NCBI GenBank assembly: GCA_020724025.1
Contig: DYHU01000112.1
Location: 1 to 11,081 of the forward strand
From: Syntrophorhabdus sp.
GTDB taxonomy: Bacteria > Desulfobacterota > BSN033 > UBA1163
Length of the DNA: 11,081 nt
Direction: 5' to 3'
The notes under the pieces are model-generated. The model saw only the letters and a program-made list of their open reading frames with translations. It did not search any database and was not told where the DNA came from. Positions 1-5,743 of this stretch are shown one piece after another. Numbering within the stretch: position 1 is the first letter of the stretch; each line of letters opens with the position of its first letter. The translations under genes and the position numbers were made by a program.

Positions 1-837
1 CCGATTGTGGACGATCCCTTTACTTTTGGCGAGATCGCGGTGGCTAATGCCTTAAGTGATGTCTATGCGATGGGAGGGACTCCGCTCACGGGTATGAATT
101 TAGTGGCCTTCCCGATCAAGACGCTCTCTCCTTCCATTCTGAAAGAGATCCTTCTCGGAGGCCTTTCGAAAATGAAGGAGGCGGGTGTGGCTCTGGTAGG
201 AGGACATTCCGTCGAAGATCCGGAGATTAAATATGGCCTTGCTGTGACAGGAGTGATCCATCCGAAAAAAATACTGACGAATGCCAATGCAAAGGTAGGA
301 GACAAATTGGTTTTGACGAAACCTCTCGGTACAGGGATTGTTGCCACAGCCCTCAAAGGTGGGATGGCCTCTGAGGAGGCTGTCCAGAAAATCGTGGAGA
401 GCATGGTGACCCTGAATCGAACGGCATCGGAATGGATGAAAACATTTGGAGCCCATGCCTGCACCGATATCACAGGGTTCAGTTTCATCGGCCATGCCCT
501 GGAAATGGCGACCGCAAGCCAGGTGGGGATGGTGATTCAATCAAAAGCTATTCCGATCTTCCCCGAGGCCATGGACTATGCGAAATTGGGATTGGTCCCT
601 GGAGGGGCGTATTCGAATCGCCAATTTTTCTCCTGCAAGGTGGAGGTTTATACGGATGTGCCGGATCTTTTGGTGGATATCCTCTATGATCCCCAAACCT
701 CTGGCGGGCTCCTCATCTCCCTTCTTTCTGATCAGGCAGAAGCGCTGGTGGAAACCCTGAAGAAGGAGGATGGTGTACACTCCTCCATCATCGGAGAGGT
801 CGTCGCAGAGCCACAAGGAAAACTCCGAATGACCTAA
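1..837 (+). CDS. selD: Selenide, water dikinase (selenophosphate synthase), 3' part
   Basis: Makes selenophosphate from selenide and ATP, the selenium donor for selenocysteine and selenouridine synthesis in the cytosol. The frame is open from base 1, so the start lies upstream; 278 residues are visible before TAA. Seen: the metal/nucleotide-binding start IVDDPFTFG, then ALSDVYAMGG, a glycine-rich GGHSVED, the CTDITGF motif with the conserved Asp, and YDPQTSGGLL near the C-terminus. All are SelD signatures in the right order. SelD is usually about 345 residues, so roughly 70 N-terminal residues are missing, including the catalytic Cys or Sec and the adjacent Lys. Whether this enzyme uses Sec therefore cannot be told here. 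The GFSFIGHA stretch after the CTDIT motif differs a little from the common GFGLLGH. No selA, selB or tRNA-Sec is visible downstream. Family identification is very secure. Confidence 0.96.
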   Translation, partial: PIVDDPFTFGEIAVANALSDVYAMGGTPLTGMNLVAFPIKTLSPSILKEILLGGLSKMKEAGVALVGGHSVEDPEIKYGLAVTGVIHPKKILTNANAKVGDKLVLTKPLGTGIVATALKGGMASEEAVQKIVESMVTLNRTASEWMKTFGAHACTDITGFSFIGHALEMATASQVGMVIQSKAIPIFPEAMDYAKLGLVPGGAYSNRQFFSCKVEVYTDVPDLLVDILYDPQTSGGLLISLLSDQAEALVETLKKEDGVHSSIIGEVVAEPQGKLRMT

Positions 838-870
838 CTCCTTCTTTTCTCTTGTAAGGAGAGTCCTTTT
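838..870 (+). terminator. Weak possible terminator after selD
   Basis: Directly after the selD stop, CTCCTT (838-843) can pair with AAGGAG (856-861) across a 12-nt loop, and a short T-containing stretch (TCCTTTT) follows. The stem is only 6 bp and the T-run is short, so this is a weak candidate. The stronger GC-rich hairpin at 949-973 might end transcription instead. Confidence 0.25.
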
Positions 871-901
871 CCAATATAATCCTTCATGATGGAGTGTCGT
901 C

Positions 902-921
902 TCCCGTTTATACGGGACAGG
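902..921. repeat. Hairpin TCCCGT-TTAT-ACGGGA with CAGGCT tail
   Basis: A perfect 6-bp stem (902-907 with 912-917) and a 4-nt loop, followed by CAGGCT. The same plan, a CCCG...CGGG hairpin followed by (A/G)CAGG, recurs near 1630-1648 and 2252-2273. A looser copy, with CATG in place of CAGG, occurs at 11046-11065. It looks like a dispersed intergenic repeat rather than a gene-specific signal. Confidence 0.5.
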
Positions 922-948
922 CTCGAACCATAAAAATTTGCAAGTATT

Positions 949-1034
949 ATCCTCCCCCTTGATGGGGGAGGATTGAGGTGGGGGTGGATAGGGTGTCTTC
1001 CCCCTCCCCCCCCCACCAAGGGAGAGGGAGATAA
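949..1034. repeat. C/G-rich palindromic spacer repeat
   Basis: Bases 949-958 pair perfectly with 964-973 (core CCTCCCCC with GGGGGAGG) around the loop TTGAT. A second C-run (nine C at 1006-1014) can fold back on the G-rich GGGAGAGGGAG after it. The rest of the spacer 838-1091 holds nothing else recognisable. The same CT-rich/GA-rich theme returns at 1605-1775, so both spacers probably carry members of one repeat family. Confidence 0.55.
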
Positions 1035-1091
1035 TAGGGTTATTTTTTAGGTAATGATTTGAATAAGAAGGGTGAGGGGAAAGTCTCTTCC

Positions 1092-1544
1092 ATGGAAAAG
1101 GAAACCCAGCCCGGCAATCCAATCCAGAACCTGGTTGTGGCGAAATATCGGGATGGAAAGATGATCAAAGGGGTGACCTACAATTTTGGGGCTGAAAAAA
1201 AGGCCTTCCATGTCATCCCCATCACAGAAGAGAAAGAAGAGGGAACGAGAAAGGGTGTGGAAGTGGTTCTCTCCGAATTGAAGGCCATCTTTTTTGTGAA
1301 GTCCCTTGAAGGAAGGAAAGGGCCACGGGCCCTCGAAGGGCTTCTCGAAGAAGAAGAGGAAGAACAGGCGGCAGCCCTGAAGGTGAGGGTCACATTCCAT
1401 GATGGAGAGACTCTGATTGGGATGACCCATGGATATTCTCGAGAGAAGCAGGGTTTTTTTGTCATCCCGCTGGAAAAGGAAAGCAATAATCTGAGAGTCT
1501 TTATCGTTTTTAATTCGGTCAAGGAGATTGAGCTCCTGAAGTAG
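1092..1544 (+). CDS. DUF6982-like protein with two internal repeats
   Basis: A 150-residue cytosolic protein with no signal peptide and no membrane segment. It contains two copies of one unit. Residues 14-44 hold YRDGKMIKG...FHVIPI and residues 97-127 hold FHDGETLIG...FFVIPL. Over the 23 positions from the DG pair to the P, 10 are identical. An acidic Glu-rich linker (about residues 82-92) precedes the second unit. The first copy also has ELKAIFFVKSLEG, which resembles the DUF6982 family as I remember it; that family has no known biochemical function. I chose ATG 1092, with GAGG 14-18 bases upstream. An in-frame TTG at 1059 would add 11 residues outside the conserved unit. The family name is moderately secure and the duplication is directly visible. 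Confidence 0.75.
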   Translation: MEKETQPGNPIQNLVVAKYRDGKMIKGVTYNFGAEKKAFHVIPITEEKEEGTRKGVEVVLSELKAIFFVKSLEGRKGPRALEGLLEEEEEEQAAALKVRVTFHDGETLIGMTHGYSREKQGFFVIPLEKESNNLRVFIVFNSVKEIELLK

Positions 1545-1571
1545 ATTTTTACATGTTTAAATCTGAGAATC

Positions 1572-1593
1572 TATCTCTAACATTTTAGAGATA
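1572..1593. repeat. Perfect 9-bp hairpin after the DUF6982-like gene
   Basis: TATCTCTAA (1572-1580) pairs perfectly with TTAGAGATA (1585-1593) around the loop CATT, starting 28 bases after the stop codon. The stem is AT-rich and is followed by a C-run rather than T residues, so it is not a classic intrinsic terminator. It may instead protect the 3' end of the mRNA or bind a protein. Confidence 0.45.
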
Positions 1594-1604
1594 CCCCCCA
1601 GACA

Positions 1605-1675
1605 TCTCCCCTCCCCCCCCCGCCTCGCTCCGCTAAGCGGGGCAGGCTGGCGGGAGGGGATGAAGGGGAGGGGGG
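1605..1675. repeat. C-run / G-run inverted repeat with G-quadruplex motif
   Basis: A C-rich arm (about 1608-1624) faces a G-rich arm (1652-1675) around an inner CCGCT-A-AGCGG hairpin (1630-1640) that is followed by GGCAGGCT. The G-rich arm reads GGG-A-GGGG-ATGAA-GGGG-A-GGGGGG. It meets the usual four-tract G-quadruplex rule with loops of 1, 5 and 1 bases. The duplex could therefore exist as a hairpin or as a quadruplex. Confidence 0.6.
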
Positions 1676-1689
1676 ACTAAATTTAATCA

Positions 1690-1771
1690 CCCCCACCCTC
1701 ACCCTCCCCAAGTGGGACGGGCATCTTGCCCGTTATGACAGGCTGGAAGCCTGTTCCACCAAGGGGGAGGG
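1690..1771. repeat. Two-hairpin palindromic element with CT/GA-rich outer arms
   Basis: The outer arms CCCTCCCC (1702-1709) and GGGGGAGGG (1763-1771) enclose two perfect 7-bp hairpins: ACGGGCA-TCT-TGCCCGT (1717-1733) and ACAGGCT-GGA-AGCCTGT (1738-1754). Drawn out, it is a three-way junction. On the minus strand 1709-1690 reads GGGG-A-GGG-TGA-GGG-T-GGGGG, a second four-tract quadruplex motif. The spacer 1545-1834 is taken up mainly by this element, the preceding G/C repeat and the 1572 hairpin; no coding potential is evident. Confidence 0.65.
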
Positions 1772-1834
1772 AATTAAACTGGGGGAATTTCAAATATTTT
1801 TGTTTAGATTTTTGAGACAGGAGGTTGGGAACGA

Positions 1835-2080
1835 ATGTCGATGGAGATCGAGGTTAAACTCTTCGCTACATTGCGAGATTATCTTCCGAAGGGCAGCGGC
1901 CGTTTTTCATGCCGGATGGAAATCGATGGACAGACGCGGGTTCAGGAAATCCTGACAAAGCTCAACATCCCTGAAGAGTTCCCCAAGATTATTCTCATCA
2001 ACGGTGTCCACGGAAAGAAGGAGCAGGTCTTAAAAGAAGGAGATGTCCTGAGCATTTTTCCTCCTGTCGCAGGAGGCTAA
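1835..2080 (+). CDS. MoaD/ThiS-family ubiquitin-fold sulfur carrier
   Basis: An 81-residue protein with a beta-grasp fold pattern, starting MSMEIEVKLFATLRDYLP and ending FPPVAGG. The C-terminal Gly-Gly is the site that MoeB-like enzymes adenylate and that carries the thiocarboxylate in MoaD, ThiS and related proteins. The central VQEILTKLNIP and the VLKEGDVLSIFPPVAGG end are typical of MoaD. The start is supported by AGGAGG at 1819-1824, 10 bases before ATG 1835. It stands alone, with no moaE, moeB, thiF, thiG or aldehyde ferredoxin oxidoreductase gene beside it. The likely role is sulfur donation to molybdopterin or tungstopterin, but the partner cannot be named from this window. Confidence 0.88.
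   Translation: MSMEIEVKLFATLRDYLPKGSGRFSCRMEIDGQTRVQEILTKLNIPEEFPKIILINGVHGKKEQVLKEGDVLSIFPPVAGG
2060..2076. other. Perfect hairpin inside the MoaD-like 3' codons
   Basis: CCTCCTG (2060-2066) and CAGGAGG (2070-2076) pair perfectly around TCG, using the codons for PPVAGG, 1 base before the stop codon. The PP and GG codons make such symmetry easy to reach, so it may be a by-product of the protein sequence. It could also stabilise or end the transcript. Confidence 0.45.
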
Positions 2081-2091
2081 TCAAAATTACG

Positions 2092-2337
2092 AAATTCCAA
2101 GAACCAATAACCAATCAATCACCAAAGAAGCTCCAATTTCCAATAACCCAAAAAATTTACCCAGTTCTGTCATTCCCGTGAAAACGGGAATCCAGGCTTA
2201 TCCATACAAAAATAAGGAACAACGATAAACTGGATTCCTGCTGGAGTTTATCCCGTACTTGATACGGGGCAGGAATGACCATAAGAGAACGGGTTATGCT
2301 TTTGTTATTGGGATTTGGAATTTGATGATTGGAATTT
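2092..2337. repeat. Large nested imperfect palindrome filling the convergent gap
   Basis: Outer arms AAATTCCAA (2092-2100) and TTGGAATTT (2329-2337) are perfect complements. Inside are CCAATTTCCAATAAC (2133-2147) against GTTATTGGGATTTGG (2304-2318), 13 of 15 paired, and ACCC(A)GTTCT (2159-2168) against AGAACGGGT (2286-2294). At the core is a separate well-formed element at 2169-2279. The whole sits between two convergent genes and reaches the stop codon of the TPR gene, so it could serve as a two-way transcription barrier. It has no coding capacity. Confidence 0.75.
2169..2279. repeat. GTCATTCC-type palindromic repeat (111 bp)
   Basis: Terminal inverted repeats GTCATTCC (2169-2176) and GGAATGAC (2272-2279) are perfect. 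The left half also forms ATTCCCGT-GAAA-ACGGGAAT (2172-2191) with a GNRA-type loop. GGAATCCAG (2187-2195) pairs with CTGGATTCC (2230-2238). The right half carries a CCCGT...ACGGGGCAGG hairpin (about 2252-2273). From general knowledge, repeats that begin GTCATTCCCG and contain GGAATCCAG are widespread in intergenic regions of many proteobacterial genomes. The assignment as a dispersed REP/MITE-like element is an inference. Confidence 0.75.
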
Positions 2338-4111
2338 AATTTACAGAATTGAGTCTACTTTTTTTCTCTTTTAATTCTTCAATCTTTTTCTTCAGCCTCT
2401 CCATCTGATCAGGTTTTGGATTCAAGGTCAGGGCCTTCTCGTAAAGCTCCCTCGCTTTATCCATCCGGTTCAGTTTGGAATAACCATCCGCCAGATGTTC
2501 CGTGATGACGGGATCATTCGGGGTCAACTGGTTTGCCTTCTCAAGTTCAGTCACCGCCCGCACATAGTCCCCGAGTTTGAAATAGGCCCAGCCCAGGCTG
2601 TCGGTGATATAGCCCATGTTGGGTTTTAATGCCATCGCCTTCTGAATCAGCCGGAGAGCCTCTTCGAGGTGGATATCTTTTTCTGCGTAGGAGTAACCCA
2701 GATAGTTAAGGGTATCGGCGTGATTGGGATCGAGCCGCAAGACCTCCTTCATCTCGGAAACCATCTTCTCAAAGTCTCCCATTTTATCATAGAGGGCGCC
2801 GAGCTGATAAAGGAGATCGACATTCTCCCTGTTTTGTGCCAGGCCTTTCTGGAGGGTTTCGAGGGCTTTCGGCAACTGCTCCCCCTGTTCGAAGAGGGCC
2901 GCAAGAATGAGATAGAGGTCCACCTCCTTCGGTTTGGCTTGGATCGATTCCTCCATGAGCCGGAAGGCGTCTTCGGTTCTGTTCTGTTTCTTGAAAATCA
3001 GGACGATGCTTCTCCGGGAGTCGGCAAAGAGATTCGATTCAACGGGGATCTTTTTAAATTCTGAAATGGCCAGATCGAGCGCCCCTTTCTCCACATAGGC
3101 GGCTCCCAGGTAATACCTTACCCGGTCGTCTCCTGGACTGGCGCCAAGGACAAAGTTGAATTCGAGGATGGCCTGGTCCAGTTTCCCCTGTTCGAGATAG
3201 ATGAGGCCGATCTTTGTCCGGATGGTGAGATCACCGGAGCCTGATTTCTGGAGCTCCTGAAACTGTGTCAACGCCTCATCCAGTTTTTTCTCTTTGATAT
3301 AGGTCTGTCCCAGCCGGTCTCTCGCCTGTTTGTGGTCCGGATAGAGAGTAAGAATCTTTTGATAAACCTCTGCGGCCTTCCGGGTCTCGTTCCGGATCTC
3401 ATAGACGATCCCCAGATCCATGAGGACAAAGGCCTGATTCGGTTCGATGGCCAGGGCCTTCAAAAAATACTCCTCTGCCTTGTCATAAGATTTTGTCTCG
3501 GCGTAGATCCTCCCGAGGGAATAGAGACCCATGGCGGAGTTGGGTTCGATTTTGAGAAACTGCTGCAGCAGATGGATCGCCTTCTCATACTCCCGGCCCT
3601 CTGCATAGAGGGAGCTGAGGTAGAGATAGCTTTCACGATGCTGGGGCGAAATCTCAATGGTCTTCTTATAGGAGTCGATGGCGAGTTGGTTCCTTTTCAG
3701 GGAGGAATATATCCCGCCGAGCAGGAGGTGGGCGGTCAGGTGAAGGGGGTCCACACGAATAGCCGCCTGACACTCCTCAATGGCCTCGTTCATCAGTCCC
3801 TTATAGATATAGAGGGAGGCCAGCTCCACGCGGAGTGAAGGCTCTTTTTCATCGTGGGCGATCGCCTCTCTGAGCTCTTCGATGGCTTCATCGAGTTTCC
3901 CCTCTCTCAGTTTAAGCTGGGAGAGGAGGAAGTGATAATAGGCGCGGGGTTTTGGGGGAGGCGCCTTTTTCTGAAGGGATTCTTTAACCGGTGGAGAAGG
4001 GGCTGCCTGGGATGTTGATGGATCAGCCTTCTGGGCGCTTGCGCACGAAGTGAGAAAGATGATGGAGAATAGGACGGACAGCGACCTGCCGATAAGAAGT
4101 CTCATAACCAT
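2336..4111 (-). CDS. Lipoprotein made of 15 tetratricopeptide repeats
   Basis: A 591-residue exported lipoprotein. The N-terminus is MVMRLLIGRS, then a hydrophobic stretch and the lipobox L20-T21-S22-C23. Ala follows the Cys, so outer-membrane sorting is plausible. A Pro/Ser/Lys-rich linker (about 24-56) leads to an uninterrupted TPR solenoid from residue 57 to 567: fifteen units of 34 residues, one of them 35. Each unit has the TPR pattern of small and aromatic residues (for example LGRIYAETKSYDKAEEYF). A charged helix closes the protein. TPR lipoproteins scaffold protein complexes, often in secretion, polysaccharide export or pilus assembly; no specific partner is visible. It follows the sigma54-dependent regulator by 66 bases on the same strand, so read-through is possible, but it has a promoter-like sequence of its own. 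No clear ribosome-binding site precedes either ATG (4111 or 4105). Confidence 0.9.
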   Translation of the reverse strand: MVMRLLIGRSLSVLFSIIFLTSCASAQKADPSTSQAAPSPPVKESLQKKAPPPKPRAYYHFLLSQLKLREGKLDEAIEELREAIAHDEKEPSLRVELASLYIYKGLMNEAIEECQAAIRVDPLHLTAHLLLGGIYSSLKRNQLAIDSYKKTIEISPQHRESYLYLSSLYAEGREYEKAIHLLQQFLKIEPNSAMGLYSLGRIYAETKSYDKAEEYFLKALAIEPNQAFVLMDLGIVYEIRNETRKAAEVYQKILTLYPDHKQARDRLGQTYIKEKKLDEALTQFQELQKSGSGDLTIRTKIGLIYLEQGKLDQAILEFNFVLGASPGDDRVRYYLGAAYVEKGALDLAISEFKKIPVESNLFADSRRSIVLIFKKQNRTEDAFRLMEESIQAKPKEVDLYLILAALFEQGEQLPKALETLQKGLAQNRENVDLLYQLGALYDKMGDFEKMVSEMKEVLRLDPNHADTLNYLGYSYAEKDIHLEEALRLIQKAMALKPNMGYITDSLGWAYFKLGDYVRAVTELEKANQLTPNDPVITEHLADGYSKLNRMDKARELYEKALTLNPKPDQMERLKKKIEELKEKKSRLNSVN

Positions 4112-4140
4112 TTCATAACACTGTTTCTCAGTGTAGTCAA
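4106..4140 (-). promoter_or_regulatory. Promoter-like sequence with palindromic spacer before the TPR gene
   Basis: On the minus strand TTGACT (4140-4135) is followed by exactly 17 bases and then TATGAA (4117-4112). The 17-base spacer is itself a perfect inverted repeat, ACACTG-AGAAA-CAGTGT (4134-4118), as an operator would be. Transcription would begin near 4105, at the second in-frame ATG, so the message would be leaderless or nearly so. The boxes match sigma70 consensus only in part. Confidence 0.45.
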
Positions 4141-4156
4141 CGAAAGCACGGCCGGG

Positions 4157-4176
4157 TCGGAAGGTTGTGATTCCGA
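4157..4176. other. Small hairpin after the sigma54-activator stop codon
   Basis: TCGGAA (4157-4162) pairs with TTCCGA (4171-4176) around an 8-base loop, starting just after the stop codon of the minus-strand regulator. No T-run follows on that strand, so it is a poor intrinsic terminator. Transcription may well continue into the TPR gene. Confidence 0.3.
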
Positions 4177-4177
4177 T

Positions 4178-5542
4178 TTAAGGGGAGTCCCCGGAGGGGG
4201 CCTTCTTTTCGAACCGGTAGAGCGTTCTGGGATTGACCTTCAGAATTTCAGCGGCCGTTTTTTTATTCCCATCGGTCTCCTTCAATATCTGGGTGATATA
4301 TTCGGCCTTGATATCATCGAGGGATTTACGGTCCTTTGCCCCTCTTCTGATCAGGAAGGAAAATCCTTCCGTCAAATCCATGGGAAGATCCTGAGGGGTT
4401 AAAAATTCCCCCTCCGCCATGATGACCGCCCTTTCGATGGCGTTCTCCAGTTCCCTCACATTTCCCGGCCAGTGATATTCCAGAAGGAGATTCATCGCCT
4501 CTTTTGAGATGCCTTTGATCTCTTTTTTTGCCTCCTTCGAATAGAGATCGAGGAAGTGGTAGGCCAGGAGAGGAATATCTTCCTTTCTCTCCTTCAGGTC
4601 CGGGAGGAAGATGGGAAAGACATGGAGCCGGTAGAAGAGGTCTTCACGGAATTTCCCATTCTTCATATTGGTTTCGAGATCTTCGTTCGTCGCCGCAATC
4701 ACCCGGACATCGATCTTCGTTCTCTCGGTGCTCCCTATTTTCATGATCTCCTTTTCCTGAAGGACTCTGAGAAGTTTTACCTGAACGGATGGGAGGACCG
4801 TGGAGATTTCATCGAGGAAGAGGGTTCCGCCGTTGGCCTCTTCAAACAACCCTTTCTTGGTCTGAACCGCTCCGGTGAAGGCGCCCTTGGTATGGCCAAA
4901 GAGTTCACTCTCCACCAGCGTCTCGGGGATGGCGCTGCAATTGAAAGGGATGAAGGGCTGATCCGCCCTCGGGCTGTTATAGTGGATGGCCTTGGCAACG
5001 AGTTCTTTGCCCGTCCCGCTTCCACCGTAGATGATCACGGTGCTGCTGCTCGGAGCCACCTTTTCAATCATGGAAAAGACTCCCTGCATCTTCCGGCTCT
5101 TTCCGATGATGTTTGCAAACTCGAACCTTTTCCGCACCTCCATCCTCAGAAGTCGGTTCTCCTGGAGGAGGAGACTTTCCTGATGGACCCTGGAGATATG
5201 GAGGAGGAGGTCCTTGAGGTCAATGGGCTTGGTGATGTAGTCGTTGGCTCCGATCTTCATTGCTTCCACAGCGGTGTCGATCGAACCATGGGCGGTCATC
5301 ATGATAACCGGCACCTCCGGCCTCGTTCCCTTGATGATCTTGAGAAGCTCCATGCCGTCCATCTCTGGCATCATCAGGTCGGTTAAGACCAGGTCGAAGA
5401 TCTCGCTTTCGATCTTTTCGATCGCCTCTTTTCCGTTCTGGGCGACCTCGACCGAGAATCCGCCCATCTGGGACAGGCCCCTCTGGAGGATATCCCGGAG
5501 AGGGGCTTCATCATCTACCACCAGAATCTTCTTTGGTTCCAT
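4178..5542 (-). CDS. NtrC-family sigma54-dependent response regulator (REC-AAA+-Fis HTH)
   Basis: A 454-residue transcription activator. The receiver domain (about 4-120) has the acidic pair D10/D11, phospho-acceptor D55, T83 and K105. The AAA+ domain has Walker A GGSGTGKE (173-180), the sigma54-contact loop GAFTGA (220-225), Walker B TLFLDE (240-245) and the arginine-finger region FREDLFYRL. The C-terminal Fis-type helix-turn-helix includes NKKTAAEILKVNPRTLYRF. All functional motifs are present; the only oddity is Gly for the usual Glu at the second Walker A position. I chose ATG 5542 because GGGAG lies 7 bases upstream and the REC domain starts at once; ATG 5572 would add ten residues without homology. 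It is divergent from the HD-GYP regulator, and no cognate histidine kinase or target promoter is visible here. Confidence 0.95.
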   Translation of the reverse strand: MEPKKILVVDDEAPLRDILQRGLSQMGGFSVEVAQNGKEAIEKIESEIFDLVLTDLMMPEMDGMELLKIIKGTRPEVPVIMMTAHGSIDTAVEAMKIGANDYITKPIDLKDLLLHISRVHQESLLLQENRLLRMEVRKRFEFANIIGKSRKMQGVFSMIEKVAPSSSTVIIYGGSGTGKELVAKAIHYNSPRADQPFIPFNCSAIPETLVESELFGHTKGAFTGAVQTKKGLFEEANGGTLFLDEISTVLPSVQVKLLRVLQEKEIMKIGSTERTKIDVRVIAATNEDLETNMKNGKFREDLFYRLHVFPIFLPDLKERKEDIPLLAYHFLDLYSKEAKKEIKGISKEAMNLLLEYHWPGNVRELENAIERAVIMAEGEFLTPQDLPMDLTEGFSFLIRRGAKDRKSLDDIKAEYITQILKETDGNKKTAAEILKVNPRTLYRFEKKAPSGDSP

Positions 5543-5555
5543 ATGCCGGCTCCCG

Positions 5556-5591
5556 TAGAATGTATTTACCAAAAAACCTCTACAAAATCAA
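5556..5591 (-). promoter_or_regulatory. Possible promoter of the sigma54-activator gene
   Basis: On the minus strand TTGATT (5591-5586) is followed by 17 bases and TAAATA (5568-5563). That would start transcription near 5556, directly ahead of the ribosome-binding site. The match is modest and the leader would be very short, so this is tentative. Confidence 0.3.
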
Positions 5592-5613
5592 ATATAATAA
5601 ACACAAGATGGTT

Positions 5614-5627
5614 ATGGGTTGACCCAT
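5614..5627. promoter_or_regulatory. Palindrome ATGGGT-TG-ACCCAT in the divergent promoter region
   Basis: Perfect 6-bp half-sites separated by 2 bases, lying between the two divergent response-regulator genes. The size and symmetry suit a dimeric DNA-binding protein. It overlaps the left copy of the GGGTTGAC direct repeat, so its symmetry may be incidental. Confidence 0.35.
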
Positions 5628-5686
5628 TCGGCGGCTCCAAGCCCCAGCATTTATGCTGGGGAGTCGAAGGGAGTCGAAGGGTTGAC
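5616..5686. repeat. Hairpin element bounded by GGGTTGAC direct repeats
   Basis: GGGTTGAC occurs at 5616-5623 and again at 5679-5686. Between them lies a perfect hairpin, CCCCAGCA-TTTA-TGCTGGGG (5642-5661), flanked by TTCGGCGGCTCC on the left and GGAGTCGAA on the right, which also pair in part. AGTCGAAGGG is repeated directly at 5662-5671 and 5672-5681. The layout resembles a small palindromic insertion with an 8-bp target duplication. Confidence 0.55.
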
Positions 5687-5709
5687 TGTTTGGTAATTTC
5701 TTATAAAAT
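5682..5709 (+). promoter_or_regulatory. Promoter of the HD-GYP regulator gene
   Basis: TTGACT (5682-5687), a 16-base spacer, and TAAAAT (5704-5709). The predicted start near 5716 leaves a 28-base leader containing the strong GGAGG (5731-5735) before ATG 5744. The -35 box falls inside the right GGGTTGAC repeat. Confidence 0.55.
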
Positions 5710-5743
5710 AGATCTAACGCAGAGGAGTGAGGAGGGGCGATCC

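Noticed and set aside
885..930. tRNA-like GGTTCGAGCC on the minus strand, considered as a tRNA-Sec near selD
   Set aside because: Only the T-loop-like decamer is present. No acceptor stem, anticodon arm or D arm can be built around it.
541..1122. A 193-codon minus-strand frame across the end of selD and the spacer
   Set aside because: It runs antisense to selD and through a C/G-rich repeat; the protein is low complexity and unlike any family.
3332..3838. A 168-codon plus-strand frame inside the TPR gene
   Set aside because: It is opposite repeated TPR codons and has no ribosome-binding site or domain.
4556..5386. A 276-codon open frame on the plus strand opposite the sigma54-activator gene
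   Set aside because: It is the antisense of a gene with full NtrC-family motifs, and its translation shows no recognisable domain. GC-rich third positions explain the open frame.
5543..5743. The upstream in-frame extension of the HD-GYP gene as coding
   Set aside because: It covers the divergent promoter region and a hairpin element, and a strong ribosome-binding site sits right before ATG 5744.
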